DNA of 64,000 nt from JAXLYE01 sp046351595 (GCA_046351595.1 JAXLYE010000007.1:186001-250000), one strand, 5' to 3'; positions 39,241 through 48,842 are shown, counted from the stretch's first letter. Numbers and translations: made by a program. Notes: a model not told the origin generated them from the sequence alone.

Positions 39241-42200
39241 TCAGCGGCCGGGGGTGCCGCCGCGGTCCGCGCTCTCGGCCCAGCCGGCGGCCGTGCTGAA
39301 GCGGTCGGCCGGCGCGCGCGCATCGACCACCTCGAGCGAGCGGCCTCCGCCGTCGGTGCGCGGGTACCACGCGTCGTTGAACGTGAGATCCTGGAGGGTC
39401 ACGTTCTGTCCGTACGTGAGGACGATGCGCTCGCCGCCGTTGGACAGGCGGTCCTGGTACTGCCCGGCCACCGCGATCTGGGCGCCGTAGCGCGCGCGGA
39501 AGTCATCCAGGTTCTCGACGAGGACCACGCGCTCGCCGGGCGCCAGCGACTTCACCGTGCTGTCGGCGAAGCGGAAGCGGATGCCCTGCGTGAAGGACAC
39601 GGCGCTGAGATCGAGCGGCGCGCTGCCGGTGTTCACGAGCTCGATGAACTCCTCGTGCAGGTCGCCGGCCGGGTGGTAGTGGATCTCGCTCACGCGCAGT
39701 GCGAGCTGGTGCGGGATCGGAGCCGCCGGTGCCCCGACCGTGAACTCGACGGGCGCCGACCAGCGGCTCCAGCGCCCGGTGGTGTCGCGCATGCGGACGC
39801 GCGCGCGGTGCACGGCGCCGACCCGCAGGCGCTCGCCCGGTACGCTGATCGTGTCGGCGTACGTCGTCAGGATCGGGCTCTCCCACACCGCGTCGATCTC
39901 GAAGCGGCGCGGCGTCTTCAGATCGGGGACGACCGCGGCCGGGGTCACCTCCGCGACGCGCCACTGCATCGCACCGAAGGTGCCCGCGCCCTGCGGATCC
40001 GAGAACGCCCCCGTGCGGAAGCGGATGCCGTCGAGCGGGAAGCCGGCGGCGCCGACATACGTGAGGGTCGGCCGATCCGGGATCTGGGCGTCGGCCGCCT
40101 CGGTCGCGAGCTGCATCGCGCCGTATCCGGTGAGCGTGAAGTCCTTGAGCCAGCGCACCATGCCGGCGTGATCCGGGCTGACCAGCGTGCGGTTGACGGT
40201 GCCGCCGCGGAACGTCGCCGACAGCGGGGTCTTGTAGAACGCGCCGCGGTGCGCGGAGGTGGTGCGCGGGTGGTAGTTCCACATCGACTCATCGAGCTGC
40301 GCGAAGCTGAGCGTGCCGCCGACCGCCGCGCGCCCGACGAACGCCGCCTGCTCGTCGACGAGCGCCCCGAGCTCGTCCGCGGTGAACAGCAGATCCTGGA
40401 GCTCGCGCGCGCGGTTCCGGTACTCGGTGTAAAGCTCTGCGTGCTGCAGGATCGAGTTCTGCAGGTTGAGGACGCCGGACCAGTGCGTGACCGGCATGTA
40501 CAGCATGTCCAGATCCCACGGCATCGGCGTGAACAGGTTGCTCACCGGGTTGTGGTAGATGCAGTGGTTCCAGCCGTCGCGCAGGTCCATGTTGTTGACG
40601 ATGCGATCGGTCGCGCGCATCGCGTAGTACGCCTGCAGATCCAGGTTCGCGCGCCACCACGTGATCGGCTGCGCCGAGTTGAACCCGGTCCGGAACGCGT
40701 CGTAGTCGGCCGTGGTCGTCGGCGGCAGCTCGCCCTGGTTGCGCTTGTCGCCCTGGCCGTTCTCGACCTTGTACAGGTTGCCGTCCGGCAGGCCGCGCTC
40801 GTCGAGGAATCCGCCGTCCGTCTGCTCGATGGTGGCGTACAGGCCCCACAGGTCGCCGCGGTACTGATCGGTGGCGCTCTGCTCCGCAGCCTCGTCGATC
40901 ACGCGGAAGTGCAGGTAGTTCATGTGCGGCGACACCGTGCCCGCGAGCGCGTACAGCCGGAACGCCACGCTCTCGTCCAGGCACGCCATGCCGCGGTTGG
41001 GCGGCACCCACGGCGTCGCGCACGCCGAAAGGTTCATGGTGCGCCAGCGCGCGCGGTAGGGCTGCCCGAAGTCGTCGCTGGCCTGGATCTCGTGGCCGCG
41101 CTGGAAGTGGAAGCGCCACTTGTTCTTGCCCGAGACGTAGGTCGAGTACTCGCCGCGGTTCTCGAACTCGATGTGGTCGTAGACGGTGTCGCCCTGGACC
41201 ATCGTGCCGTAGAAGTGGGCGCTCTCGTAGGCGCCGTCGTACTGGCTCTTGAGCACGTCCGACTCGACGGCGATGAGGTGATAGACCGGGAGGCGCGACA
41301 TGACGTCGGCGCCGAAGTCGCGCACCGGCGTGGTGCCGGGCTGGCTGGCGCCGCGCCAGGCGGGCACGCCGTCGTAGATGAACAGGGCGAAGTTTGGCTG
41401 CGGATCGTCCGCGTACGGAACGCGCACCGCGCGCGACTTGGCATCACGCGCCGTGATGCGGTAGCGCACGAGGCGCCGGTGCTTGGCCACCGCACCGTCG
41501 AGGATCGCGGTGAAGGTGCCGTCGCCCGCGCGCCCGTCCGGCGCCACGCCGTCGTCCTTCATCGCGACCGCGGTCCAGCCCTGGCCGTAGGTCGCATCGG
41601 TCAGGCGCACGTAGGCGCCGGGCTCCACCACCTGATACTCCAGCGTCACGTCGGCGACGCCGTCGCTGTCCGTGATGTTCGCGGTCACGGTGATCGGCTG
41701 GCCGCTGCGCGGCGTCACCGGGCTGTGGCGGACCTCGTCGATGAGCGGCGGCGGGTTCTCGTCGTAGACGGAGCTGCGGGCGCCCGGGGTGGTGCCCGGG
41801 CCGGTCGCGGCCGCGAGGCGCCAGGCGCCGCCGCGCGTGCCGTCGAGCCCGGGCGCGAGGTTGATGCGCTCGATCGAGCGGCCGCTGTCGCCGCCCGTGG
41901 TCGGGAACGGGAAGCCGCGGACGTACGCAAGCTCGTCGCGGCGGCGGCCGAGGTCGTCGCGCAGGATGACGGTGTCGCCGCTGTTTGCCAGCCGGCCGGT
42001 GAAGGGGCCGAGCGCGCCGGAGTAGCCAAAGCGCGTCGCCACCACCGCCGGATCCTGTGCGACCACGACGTAGCCCCCGGGCGCGAGCTGGGTGCCGGCC
42101 GGGAAGGTGAACTGGATCCCGCCGGTGAGCCGCCAGCCCGACAGATCGAGCGCGGCGTCCGAGACGCTGACCAGCTCGACGAACTCCTCGCGCACGGTCT

Positions 42201-42372
42201 TGTCCAGGGGCGCGTAGTGGATCTCGTTGAAGACCGCGACGCGCGGCAGCGGCGGATCCGGCGCCGGCTCGGCGGCGCTCATGTCGACGGGCTGATCGCT
42301 CGTCATCTCGGAGTTACAGGCAGATGCGATCACCAGGGTGAGGCAGAGGGACGCTCGAGAGAGGAGGGACAT
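39241..42372 (-). CDS. lipoprotein with LTD domains flanking a CotH-like kinase domain
   Basis: 1043 aa. The lipobox VIASAC follows the signal peptide. Residues ~47-155 form a lamin-tail domain (VAVFNEIHYAP, EEFVELVSVSDAALDLSGWRL). The middle has an Ig-like segment and a CotH-type atypical kinase region, with YHLIAVESDVLK, VYDHIEFENRGEYS, ATIEQTDGGFLDERG and the metal-binding PWDLDMLY near residue ~625. A second lamin-tail domain is C-terminal (VSEIHYHPAGDLHEEFIELVNTGSAPLDLS). CotH proteins phosphorylate secreted proteins; LTD domains probably bind surfaces or other proteins. It is the first gene after the left kinase break, ending 94 bp from the truncated kinase stop. Confidence 0.87.
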   Translation of the reverse strand: MSLLSRASLCLTLVIASACNSEMTSDQPVDMSAAEPAPDPPLPRVAVFNEIHYAPLDKTVREEFVELVSVSDAALDLSGWRLTGGIQFTFPAGTQLAPGGYVVVAQDPAVVATRFGYSGALGPFTGRLANSGDTVILRDDLGRRRDELAYVRGFPFPTTGGDSGRSIERINLAPGLDGTRGGAWRLAAATGPGTTPGARSSVYDENPPPLIDEVRHSPVTPRSGQPITVTANITDSDGVADVTLEYQVVEPGAYVRLTDATYGQGWTAVAMKDDGVAPDGRAGDGTFTAILDGAVAKHRRLVRYRITARDAKSRAVRVPYADDPQPNFALFIYDGVPAWRGASQPGTTPVRDFGADVMSRLPVYHLIAVESDVLKSQYDGAYESAHFYGTMVQGDTVYDHIEFENRGEYSTYVSGKNKWRFHFQRGHEIQASDDFGQPYRARWRTMNLSACATPWVPPNRGMACLDESVAFRLYALAGTVSPHMNYLHFRVIDEAAEQSATDQYRGDLWGLYATIEQTDGGFLDERGLPDGNLYKVENGQGDKRNQGELPPTTTADYDAFRTGFNSAQPITWWRANLDLQAYYAMRATDRIVNNMDLRDGWNHCIYHNPVSNLFTPMPWDLDMLYMPVTHWSGVLNLQNSILQHAELYTEYRNRARELQDLLFTADELGALVDEQAAFVGRAAVGGTLSFAQLDESMWNYHPRTTSAHRGAFYKTPLSATFRGGTVNRTLVSPDHAGMVRWLKDFTLTGYGAMQLATEAADAQIPDRPTLTYVGAAGFPLDGIRFRTGAFSDPQGAGTFGAMQWRVAEVTPAAVVPDLKTPRRFEIDAVWESPILTTYADTISVPGERLRVGAVHRARVRMRDTTGRWSRWSAPVEFTVGAPAAPIPHQLALRVSEIHYHPAGDLHEEFIELVNTGSAPLDLSAVSFTQGIRFRFADSTVKSLAPGERVVLVENLDDFRARYGAQIAVAGQYQDRLSNGGERIVLTYGQNVTLQDLTFNDAWYPRTDGGGRSLEVVDARAPADRFSTAAGWAESADRGGTPGR

Positions 42373-42534
42373 CAGGCCATCATCCCTCCGGCCGCGGGAA
42401 CGGACAACGGATCCGCGGAAGGATGCGAAGCGAAGGTCAGATCGCCAGGTGCGCGCGCAGCGCGGCGTCGCCCCGGTGTGAGTCCTGTCGCGGAGCTGCG
42501 CGTGCTGTGATCACAAGCGCGGTGCCGCCCCCGA

Positions 42535-42813
42535 TCACGTCCGCATGCGCACCACCCGCGCGTCCCACTTCGTGCGCGCCTTCTCGCGCTCGCCCTCGCG
42601 GGTCTTGGCCTCACCGCGGTGCGGCAGCGCCGCCAGCAGGCGCGACGTCGCCTCGGTGACCTCCGCGACCGCGCGCTCGAACGCCTCGGTCTCGGCGCGG
42701 GAGGGCGCGCGCAGCCCGCTCACCTTGCGGACGTACTGCAGCGCCGCGGCGTGGATCTCTTCGGGAGTCGTCGGCGGCTCGAAGTAGTGGAGGACGCGGA
42801 TGTTGCGGCACAT
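42535..42813 (-). CDS. DUF2277 family protein
   Basis: 92 aa. The start MCRNIRVLHYFEPPTTPEEIHAAALQYVRKVSG is the DUF2277 signature and fixes the ATG at 42813; the frame upstream is not related. The family is cytosolic, of unknown function, and widespread in actinobacteria and proteobacteria. The C-terminal third here is extra and basic (PHRGEAKTREGEREKARTKW). Confidence 0.88.
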   Translation of the reverse strand: MCRNIRVLHYFEPPTTPEEIHAAALQYVRKVSGLRAPSRAETEAFERAVAEVTEATSRLLAALPHRGEAKTREGEREKARTKWDARVVRMRT

Positions 42814-42949
42814 GCGCTTCGCATACGAAGCGCGCGCGGCGCCGTCAAGTCTGTCTTCGGTCGAGCCGGATCCTGGGGGCTTATCCGCCGTGCGCAGCGG
42901 TCGGCGAGTGTCTCCGTGAGCCTGTAGTACGATGGCGCGCGGAGGTCCC

Positions 42950-43294
42950 ATGAAAGTACGCACTCTGTTTCAGCTCGGAGCCTTCCTCTTCCTCGCCGCC
43001 TGCAGCAGCGGCGGCCAGGTCGGCGACTCCTGTACCGCCGACGAGCAGTGCGGTCAGTTCAAGTGTCTGCATGACAAGCGGGCGATGAACAATACCTGTG
43101 TGAATGTCACCGCGCCGCCGGATGGAGTCTGCAGCCCGGCCTGTTCGACGCACGCCGACTGCATGAAGTACGGAGCGACGCTGCGGTGCGCGCTGGCGCA
43201 GTTCGACGCCCCCTGCAACCCGACCGGCATCTGCCTGGACAACTACTCCATCACGTGCAGCTCGGGCTCCTGTCGCGTCGCCCCCGCAAACTGA
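42950..43294 (+). CDS. small cysteine-rich lipoprotein
   Basis: 114 aa. GGAGG four bases before the ATG fixes the start at 42950. The signal peptide ends in LFLAAC. The mature part carries about a dozen Cys in patterns typical of secreted disulfide-rich modules (DSCTADEQCGQFKCLHD, CSPACSTHADC). Similar Cys-rich lipoproteins are numerous in myxobacteria. No enzyme motif; function unknown. Confidence 0.78.
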   Translation: MKVRTLFQLGAFLFLAACSSGGQVGDSCTADEQCGQFKCLHDKRAMNNTCVNVTAPPDGVCSPACSTHADCMKYGATLRCALAQFDAPCNPTGICLDNYSITCSSGSCRVAPAN

Positions 43295-43426
43295 TTCCGC
43301 GGCGCGATACGTAACGCCGCACCGCGCCAGACACGAACCGCTGCGCTACGGTGTTCCCCGACGGTGAACCGGCTTGCCAAAAGGGTGATACGGTTCATCC
43401 TGGAAAGAGGAACCACGAGGGAACCC

Positions 43427-43585
43427 ATGGAACCAAAGCGCGTCTCGCCGTTTGCCAACCAGGACGTCGACCCGCAGAACCCTTCGCACAGCCCCGCGGT
43501 TCCGGCCGACGAGATCGAGCCGATGACGACCGCCGAGCTGGATCGAGAAGAGGAGCGCGCGATCAAGAACGCCGAGCACCGCTGA
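43427..43585 (+). CDS. small acidic protein, function unknown
   Basis: 52 aa, acidic and Pro-rich (MEPKRVSPFANQDVDPQNPS to EEERAIKNAEHR). The ATG follows GAGGGAAC; an upstream in-frame GTG at 43364 is less likely. The stop TGA is itself the left target-site copy of the MITE-like element, so the element has inserted exactly at the gene's end. No family recognised; a soluble, probably disordered protein. Confidence 0.55.
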   Translation: MEPKRVSPFANQDVDPQNPSHSPAVPADEIEPMTTAELDREEERAIKNAEHR

Positions 43586-43714
43586 GAGGGTGTCCAAGAA
43601 GCGTAGCGAGGAAACACGATGGCGAGGGAGAGGGGCGCAGCAGCCCCAGGAATTAACCCCTGTGAGCACCGCAGCCCTCGTCAGCGTGGCCCGCAGTAGC
43701 TTCTGGACACCCTC
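43586..43714. mobile_element. 129-bp MITE-like element
   Basis: Terminal inverted repeats begin GAGGGTGTCCAAGAAGC on the left; on the right the reverse complement reads GAGGGTGTCCAGAAGC. They agree over about 16 bases apart from one extra A. TGA occurs directly on both sides (43583-43585 and 43715-43717), a 3-bp TNA target duplication of the kind known for the IS1031 group of IS5-type elements. There is no coding capacity. Family placement rests on the ends and target site only. It is the only clear mobile-element trace in the window. Confidence 0.7.
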
Positions 43715-43835
43715 TGAGCGCCGCGGGCCCGACCGCGCGCAAGCTCGCTCGACCTGCCGCGCGTCGGCATGCGGGTGTGCGACGGTCTGCGCAAGATGCT
43801 TGCTCTGCCGGGAGAGACGGCAAGAATAGGGGCCC

Positions 43836-44285
43836 ATGCGAGCCCTCGGCCTGATGCTGTCTCTGTCCCTTCTTGTTGCATCGTTCTCCGTGCTGTCGTC
43901 GGGCTGCGGCGGCAGCACCGCGCCGATGTGCCAGTCCACGTCGGATCCGCAGCCCGCCGCAGAGTTCTGCGCGCCGCAGCGCATCGCCGCGGGTCAGGCG
44001 CTGCGGCTGCAGCTGCGCGAGCAGTGCGGCGGCTGCACCCGGCACGCGCAGCGCTGCGAGGTCGCGGTCGCGGGCACGACCGTGAAGCTGAAGCTGGTCG
44101 GTGAGGTCTGTACGCTGCCGCCGACGACTGCGTGCCCGGCAATCTGCTCGGTCAACGTGTTCGACTGCTCGGTGCCGGCGCTGGCCGCCGGGACCTACCA
44201 GGTCTCGGCCGAGGGCAGCAGCGCGGCGGCGGTCGCGATGGTCGCAGATCCGGCGATCTCGGCGACCGCCTGCTCGGTGCCCTGA
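43836..44285 (+). CDS. cysteine-rich lipoprotein
   Basis: 149 aa. The signal peptide LLVASFSVLSSGC ends in a lipobox. The mature protein has many paired Cys (CTRHAQRCEVA, CTLPPTTACPAICSVNVFDCSV) and a beta-rich look (AAGTYQVSAEGSSAAAVAMV), suggesting a small disulfide-stabilised beta sandwich on the outer surface or in the periplasm. Not recognised beyond that. Confidence 0.72.
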   Translation: MRALGLMLSLSLLVASFSVLSSGCGGSTAPMCQSTSDPQPAAEFCAPQRIAAGQALRLQLREQCGGCTRHAQRCEVAVAGTTVKLKLVGEVCTLPPTTACPAICSVNVFDCSVPALAAGTYQVSAEGSSAAAVAMVADPAISATACSVP

Positions 44286-44297
44286 GGCGGGCAGCCC

Positions 44298-44681
44298 CTA
44301 CGACTCGGTCTTGCCGAGGTGCTCGGTGCTGGCGAGCCAGCGCGTCATCTGCGCCGCTTCCATCGGCCCCATGGCGCCGGTGCCGGGGCTCATGGAGTCG
44401 CGCGCGCCCTTGAGGGCCATATAGATCGCGCGCGCCTGCTTCTGCCGGGCCGGGTCTTCGCCCAGGCGCTCCAGCGCCGCTTCCAGCTCGGCCATGCGCG
44501 CCTCGATGCGTCGGCGCAGCTGGTTCTTGGGGGGCTGAGGCGGCGGGGCCGGCTGCGGGGCGACCGGCTGCGGCGCGGCGGGCTGCGGCGCGGCGGGCTG
44601 CGGCGCGGCGGGCTGCGGCGCGGCCGCCTGCTCCGGGGACGCTTCGTCGCTGGGGGACTCGGGGCTGCTGTCTTTGGTCAT
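44298..44681 (-). CDS. small protein with AAPQP repeats and coiled-coil
   Basis: 127 aa. The N-terminal third is disordered and contains repeated AAPQP units from 15-bp DNA repeats (near 44565-44635). The C-terminal two thirds are helical and charged (NQLRRRIEARMAELEAALERLGEDPARQKQARAIYMALKG), likely a coiled-coil. No signal peptide, so cytosolic. ATG at 44681; GGGAG lies 10 bases upstream. Function unknown. Confidence 0.62.
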   Translation of the reverse strand: MTKDSSPESPSDEASPEQAAAPQPAAPQPAAPQPAAPQPVAPQPAPPPQPPKNQLRRRIEARMAELEAALERLGEDPARQKQARAIYMALKGARDSMSPGTGAMGPMEAAQMTRWLASTEHLGKTES

Positions 44682-44924
44682 GAAGAGGAGGCTCCCTTGC
44701 GGCACGGCCGCGCACGGCGTCGGCACTGCGCCAGGGCCATTATCGCACTGCCGGCCGCCTGCGTGCACCGCTTGCTGCAAGCGCCGCCGCCGCGTCGCCG
44801 ACATCGGGGTCTGCCGTAAGTCGGCGGCTCGGGAGTCACCTGCAGGGCTGCCTGCCGTCCGCTGGCTGCAGCCGCGTGTGCGAACGCGATTGCCGGACTC
44901 CGGTTCTTCCTTCAGTAACTCTGT

Positions 44925-46571
44925 ATGGAATTGCGCGCGCAGCGGACGGAGCCGCGTCGGCTGATCCTGCGGCCGGCGCTGCGCGTGGCGCTGCGTGCGG
45001 GGCTTCGGCTGCTGCCGCTGCTCGGGGTGCTGGCGTCGTGTCATGGTCCCGGGCTGAGGCCGGATCGCCCCGTGCTCCCGCCGACGGCCGAGCAGCCCGC
45101 CGGACGGCGCCAGCTCGTCGTCATCAGCGACCTGCACTTCGGCCTCGGCGAGCTGAGCCCGGGCCACTTCGATGCGTACGAGGACTTCCGCTGGGCCGAT
45201 GAGCTGGCGCAGTTCCTCAAGGCGATCGACGCGACGGGGCGCGGCGCGACCGATCTGGTGCTGAACGGTGACAGCTTCGAGCTGTGGCAGTCGCGGCGCC
45301 CGGACTGCCAGTCTCCGGATCCGGACGTCGGCTGCAGCGAGTACGAGGCGCTGGCTCGCTTCGCGCTCGTCGCGCAGGCGCACGCCCGCGAGCTGCGCGC
45401 GCTCGGCTCGTTCGCGGACTCCGGCGACAACCGCGTCGTGCTGATCCCGGGGAACCACGACGCGGCGCTGCTGTTCCCCAAGGTCGCGGCGGCCGCGGTA
45501 CAGGTGACCGGAGCGCGCCCCGGACGCGTGCAGGTGGCGAGCGGCGGCTACTGGCTGTCGTCGGACGGTCGCACCTTCGCCGAGCACGGACACCAGTCCG
45601 GGATCGACGGCGCCAACGCCTTCGGCGGCTGGCCGACCCCGTTCACCTCCGGCCCGGCCGGTCGGTACCTGCAGCGCCCCTGGGGCGAGCAGTTCATGCG
45701 CGAGTTCTTCGATCGCTACGAAGACCGCTACCCCATCCTCGACAACATCGAGCCGCTCGGCGAGGCCGCGCGCTACGGGCTCGCGAGCGAGCAGCTGGCC
45801 GGCGGTGCCGAGGCCGCGCAGACCTTCGTCCGCCTGCTGCTGCGCCAGACGTCGCCGAAGCAGACCAAGAGCCTCCTCGGGCCGCTGCTCGGCGCGCCGC
45901 GCTGGGACATCAAGGCGATCCGCGCCCGCACCGGATGGCTGCTCGGTCCGCAGGTGCTGCCGCCCGCGGATCCGCTGACGCTGGCGGTGGCGCGCGGGCA
46001 GGGCGAGGGCTGGCTCGGGCGCTCGGTGCCAGAGCTCACCGACAGCCAGATCGTGCACCTGTGTGATCAGCGCGCGCTCCTGAACGGCCTGCGCGCGAGC
46101 ACCGGTCAGCCCGCCGCCGCCAGCTGCCCGCCCGTCGCCAGCGCGCAGGACGCCGCGCAGAGCCTGCAGGCCGAGCGCGACTCGGTCCTGGCCGATCGGG
46201 TGACGGCGCTGCGCGGCGTCCTGCGCGAGCGCGGCCTCAAGGCGCCGGTGCAGCTGTATGTCTTCAGTCACACCCACGTCGCCGAGGCGCCGTTCCGACT
46301 GCCGCGCGGCGCGGAGCCGGCGCTGGTCGCGAACAGCGGCGCGTGGCAGCGGACCACGAGCGCGGCCTTTTTGGAAGCCGAGCGGGCGCGCCGCGGCCTG
46401 GCGCTGGCGGCGACGCTGCCGACGCTGCAGCCCGAGGACCTCGGGGCCTGCTATCCGTTCGTGCGCGTCGATCCCTATCCGAGCGGTGCGGCGCCCGTGC
46501 CGCGCCTCTTATCCTTCGTGCGCGCAGGCGGCGCCTGGCGGATCCAGGCCGCGCCCTGCCCGGAGCGCTGA
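44925..46571 (+). CDS. calcineurin-like metallophosphoesterase, lipoprotein
   Basis: 548 aa. The N terminus is basic, then hydrophobic, ending LLGVLASC, a probable lipobox. All metallophosphoesterase motifs are present: VISDLHFG, NGDSFE, PGNHD, HGHQ and SHTH. NGDSFE rather than GDxxD is as in UDP-diacylglucosamine hydrolase-like members. It is longer than the ~300-aa core because of large inserts between the third and last motifs. It probably acts at the cell envelope on phosphate esters; the substrate is unknown. Confidence 0.87.
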   Translation: MELRAQRTEPRRLILRPALRVALRAGLRLLPLLGVLASCHGPGLRPDRPVLPPTAEQPAGRRQLVVISDLHFGLGELSPGHFDAYEDFRWADELAQFLKAIDATGRGATDLVLNGDSFELWQSRRPDCQSPDPDVGCSEYEALARFALVAQAHARELRALGSFADSGDNRVVLIPGNHDAALLFPKVAAAAVQVTGARPGRVQVASGGYWLSSDGRTFAEHGHQSGIDGANAFGGWPTPFTSGPAGRYLQRPWGEQFMREFFDRYEDRYPILDNIEPLGEAARYGLASEQLAGGAEAAQTFVRLLLRQTSPKQTKSLLGPLLGAPRWDIKAIRARTGWLLGPQVLPPADPLTLAVARGQGEGWLGRSVPELTDSQIVHLCDQRALLNGLRASTGQPAAASCPPVASAQDAAQSLQAERDSVLADRVTALRGVLRERGLKAPVQLYVFSHTHVAEAPFRLPRGAEPALVANSGAWQRTTSAAFLEAERARRGLALAATLPTLQPEDLGACYPFVRVDPYPSGAAPVPRLLSFVRAGGAWRIQAAPCPER

Positions 46572-46705
46572 GACATGCGGCGGGATGCGCAGGAGCACGG
46601 AGTCTCGCGCGGTGCGGCCGGCCCTTCGTGCAGCCGGGCGACCGGCAATTGAGAATCGGGGCTCGCGGTCGGCGCGACAGGTCGCGAGCGGAACCAGGTG
46701 CAGAT

Positions 46706-47842
46706 GTGAACCAGACGACTCCGGGACTCGAGCAGCTCATACGGCGCGCGGCGCACGATCCGCGGGTTGTCTCTTTGGGCGGCGGTCTGCCGGCGCCCGA
46801 GCTGTTCCCGCGCCGCGAGATCACGGCGGCCTTCCACGAGGCGATGCGCGACCCGGCGTGCGCGGCGCTGCAGTACGACTGGCCCGAGGGACAGGGGCGG
46901 CTGCGGTCGTGGGTGGCCGAGCGCCTGTCGCGCCGCGGCGCGCGCATCACCGCCGAGGACGTCGTCATCACCGCGGGCGCGCAGCAGGGGCTGGCGCTGG
47001 CGACGCAGCTCTTGCTCAAGGCGGGGCGCATCGGGGTCGAGGCCGAGACCTACAGCTCGGCGCTGGATCTGTTCCGGCGGCGCCGCGCCGAGCTCGTGCC
47101 GCTCGACGAGCCAGCCGACTTTTTATACGTCGTGGACGGCGTCAGCAACCCGCGCGGCCAGCCGCTCGATCCGAAGCTGCGCGCGCAGATCCTGGACTCC
47201 GGGCTGCCAATCCTCGCGGACGAGGCGTACGCCGAGCTGACGTTCGGCGGCGGCCTGGGCGCTCCGTTCCTCGCGGCGGCGCGCGAGCGGGTGTGGCACG
47301 TTGGCACGCTGTCGAAGACGCTGTCGCCGGGGCTGCGTGTCGGCTGGCTGGTGCCGCCGGCGGCGCTGCGCGAGCGGATCGTCGACCTGAAGCAGTCGGT
47401 GGATCTGCAGACCGCCAGCCTGGGCCAGGTGATCGCGGAGAACTTCCTGGAGCGCGACGACTTCGATGCCCGTCTGGATCGCGCGCGCGCCTTCTACGCC
47501 CGCCGGGCCGACGCGCTGGTGTCGGCGCTGCGGCGGCGCCTGCCGGCCTGGCGCTTCCTGCATCCGACCGGCGGGTTCTCGGTGTACGTCGAGACGGATC
47601 AGCCGGGAGACGAGGAGGCGTGGCTGCGTACGGCGCTGGCGCACGGCGTGTCGTTCGATCCGGGCTCGCTGTTCCGCACCGATCGCGCGCGCGAGCCGAT
47701 CACGATGCGGCTCTGCTTCTGCACCAGCTCACCGTCGCGGCTGGCCGAGGGCGTGCTGCGCCTGGCCGGCGCCTGGGCCTCGTTCCTTCGCAGCCCCGCG
47801 GTCGAGCCCCGCGCGGCGGCCGCCGTTGCATCCGCCTACTAG
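46706..47842 (+). CDS. PLP-dependent aminotransferase (class I/II)
   Basis: 378 aa from a GTG at 46706, chosen because TTPGLEQLIRRAAHDPRVVSLGGGLPAPELFP is the usual start of the 2-aminoadipate / MocR-type aminotransferases. The PLP lysine is in GTLSKTLSPGLRVGW. ITAGAQQGLAL, ADEAYAEL and the C-terminal Arg in MRLCFCT fit. Substrates in the family include 2-aminoadipate and aromatic or branched amino acids. There is no N-terminal GntR DNA-binding domain, so it is an enzyme and not a MocR regulator. It overlaps the convergent methyltransferase gene by 4 bp. Confidence 0.87.
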   Translation: MNQTTPGLEQLIRRAAHDPRVVSLGGGLPAPELFPRREITAAFHEAMRDPACAALQYDWPEGQGRLRSWVAERLSRRGARITAEDVVITAGAQQGLALATQLLLKAGRIGVEAETYSSALDLFRRRRAELVPLDEPADFLYVVDGVSNPRGQPLDPKLRAQILDSGLPILADEAYAELTFGGGLGAPFLAAARERVWHVGTLSKTLSPGLRVGWLVPPAALRERIVDLKQSVDLQTASLGQVIAENFLERDDFDARLDRARAFYARRADALVSALRRRLPAWRFLHPTGGFSVYVETDQPGDEEAWLRTALAHGVSFDPGSLFRTDRAREPITMRLCFCTSSPSRLAEGVLRLAGAWASFLRSPAVEPRAAAAVASAY

Positions 47843-48678
47843 CGGTCGCGCACCAGGACCGCAACCGTGCGCCAGGCCTCCGGCGCGTCGATCGGCATGG
47901 ACTCGCTGAGCTCTCCGAAGAAGGCGGCCAGCGAGAAGCCGTGTGCCTCGGCCAGCGCCTTGAGCTCCTGCGGCCAGATCATGCGCAGGACCGCGCGGTC
48001 CGTGAGCTCGCGGCGCGGTCCATCCGCAGGCACCACACCGTCGCGGCGCGCCGGTCCGATCTCGGTGCGGGTGGTGATGGTGTAGGTCTGGTTGACGACG
48101 TCGATCTCGGGCGGCTCGCTGATCCAGCTCATGCGGACCTCGAGCTCGCCGTCGCTCTGCGTCCAGCTCGAGGGCTGGAAGTGGGAGCGCGTCCAGAAGT
48201 CGTTCGGGTGGTTGTTCTCGATGACGTAGACGCCGCCGGGCCGCAGCGCGCGGGCGACGCTGGCGAAGTGCGCGTGCAGCTCCGCGGTCGAGATCAGGTA
48301 GCTGATCGACGTCATCAGGTTGAAGGCCAGATCGACCGGCGCGGGCAGCACGAAGTCCGCCATGTTGGCGGCGAGGGCCTCGACGGTGACCCCGTGCGAT
48401 GCGGCCCGCTGCTGCACCAGCCGCACCATGGCCTCCGACAGGTCGAGGGCCGTGGCGCGCAGGCCGCGCTGCGCCGCCGCGACCGCGTGGAAGGCGGGCC
48501 CGCACGCCAGCTCCAGGAGCGAGGCGACCGGCCTCCCTCCGTAGCGCTCGCCGACGCGCAGAAGGAAGGCCAGCTCGGACTCGACATCGCGGTACGAGAA
48601 GGCGACCGCGTAGGTGCGAGCGTCATCATATACGGCGCGGTGCGCGGGCACTGTCGAGGGTGCGGACATGCTCTGCAT
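47839..48678 (-). CDS. SAM-dependent methyltransferase
   Basis: 279 aa, class I Rossmann methyltransferase. Motif I is LLELACGPAFHAVAAAQRG, followed by the acidic strand end ATALDLS. LAFNLMTSISYL and FASVARALRPGGVYVIENNHPNDF are the post-motifs typical of small-molecule methyltransferases. The C-terminal beta sheet region (YTITTRTEIGPARRD, RMIWPQELKALAEAHGFSL) is like that of polyketide/antibiotic and ubiquinone-type enzymes. Substrate unknown. It is the last gene before the right kinase break; 165 bp separate its ATG from the repeat. Confidence 0.86.
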   Translation of the reverse strand: MQSMSAPSTVPAHRAVYDDARTYAVAFSYRDVESELAFLLRVGERYGGRPVASLLELACGPAFHAVAAAQRGLRATALDLSEAMVRLVQQRAASHGVTVEALAANMADFVLPAPVDLAFNLMTSISYLISTAELHAHFASVARALRPGGVYVIENNHPNDFWTRSHFQPSSWTQSDGELEVRMSWISEPPEIDVVNQTYTITTRTEIGPARRDGVVPADGPRRELTDRAVLRMIWPQELKALAEAHGFSLAAFFGELSESMPIDAPEAWRTVAVLVRDR

Positions 48679-48685
48679 TGTGTAG

Positions 48686-48714
48686 ACAAGGGCTCATCCA
48701 GCCAAGGCCCTTGT
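48686..48714. repeat. 8-bp inverted repeat near the right kinase junction
   Basis: ACAAGGGC (48686-48693) and GCCCTTGT (48707-48714), 13-nt spacer, between the methyltransferase start and the right direct repeat. It could be a protein-binding site for a regulator or recombinase, or the promoter region of the methyltransferase. Confidence 0.5.
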
Positions 48715-48842
48715 ACAGTACAGGGGCTGCGGAGGATGCAGCGGCGCCACACGGACTACATCGGCGCAGCCGGCGGGAATCGTTCCGGAACCCGCTCCGC
48801 CGCCGCTCGTTCTCTGGTTCCTGCGACGGAGGCGTGGGCGCG

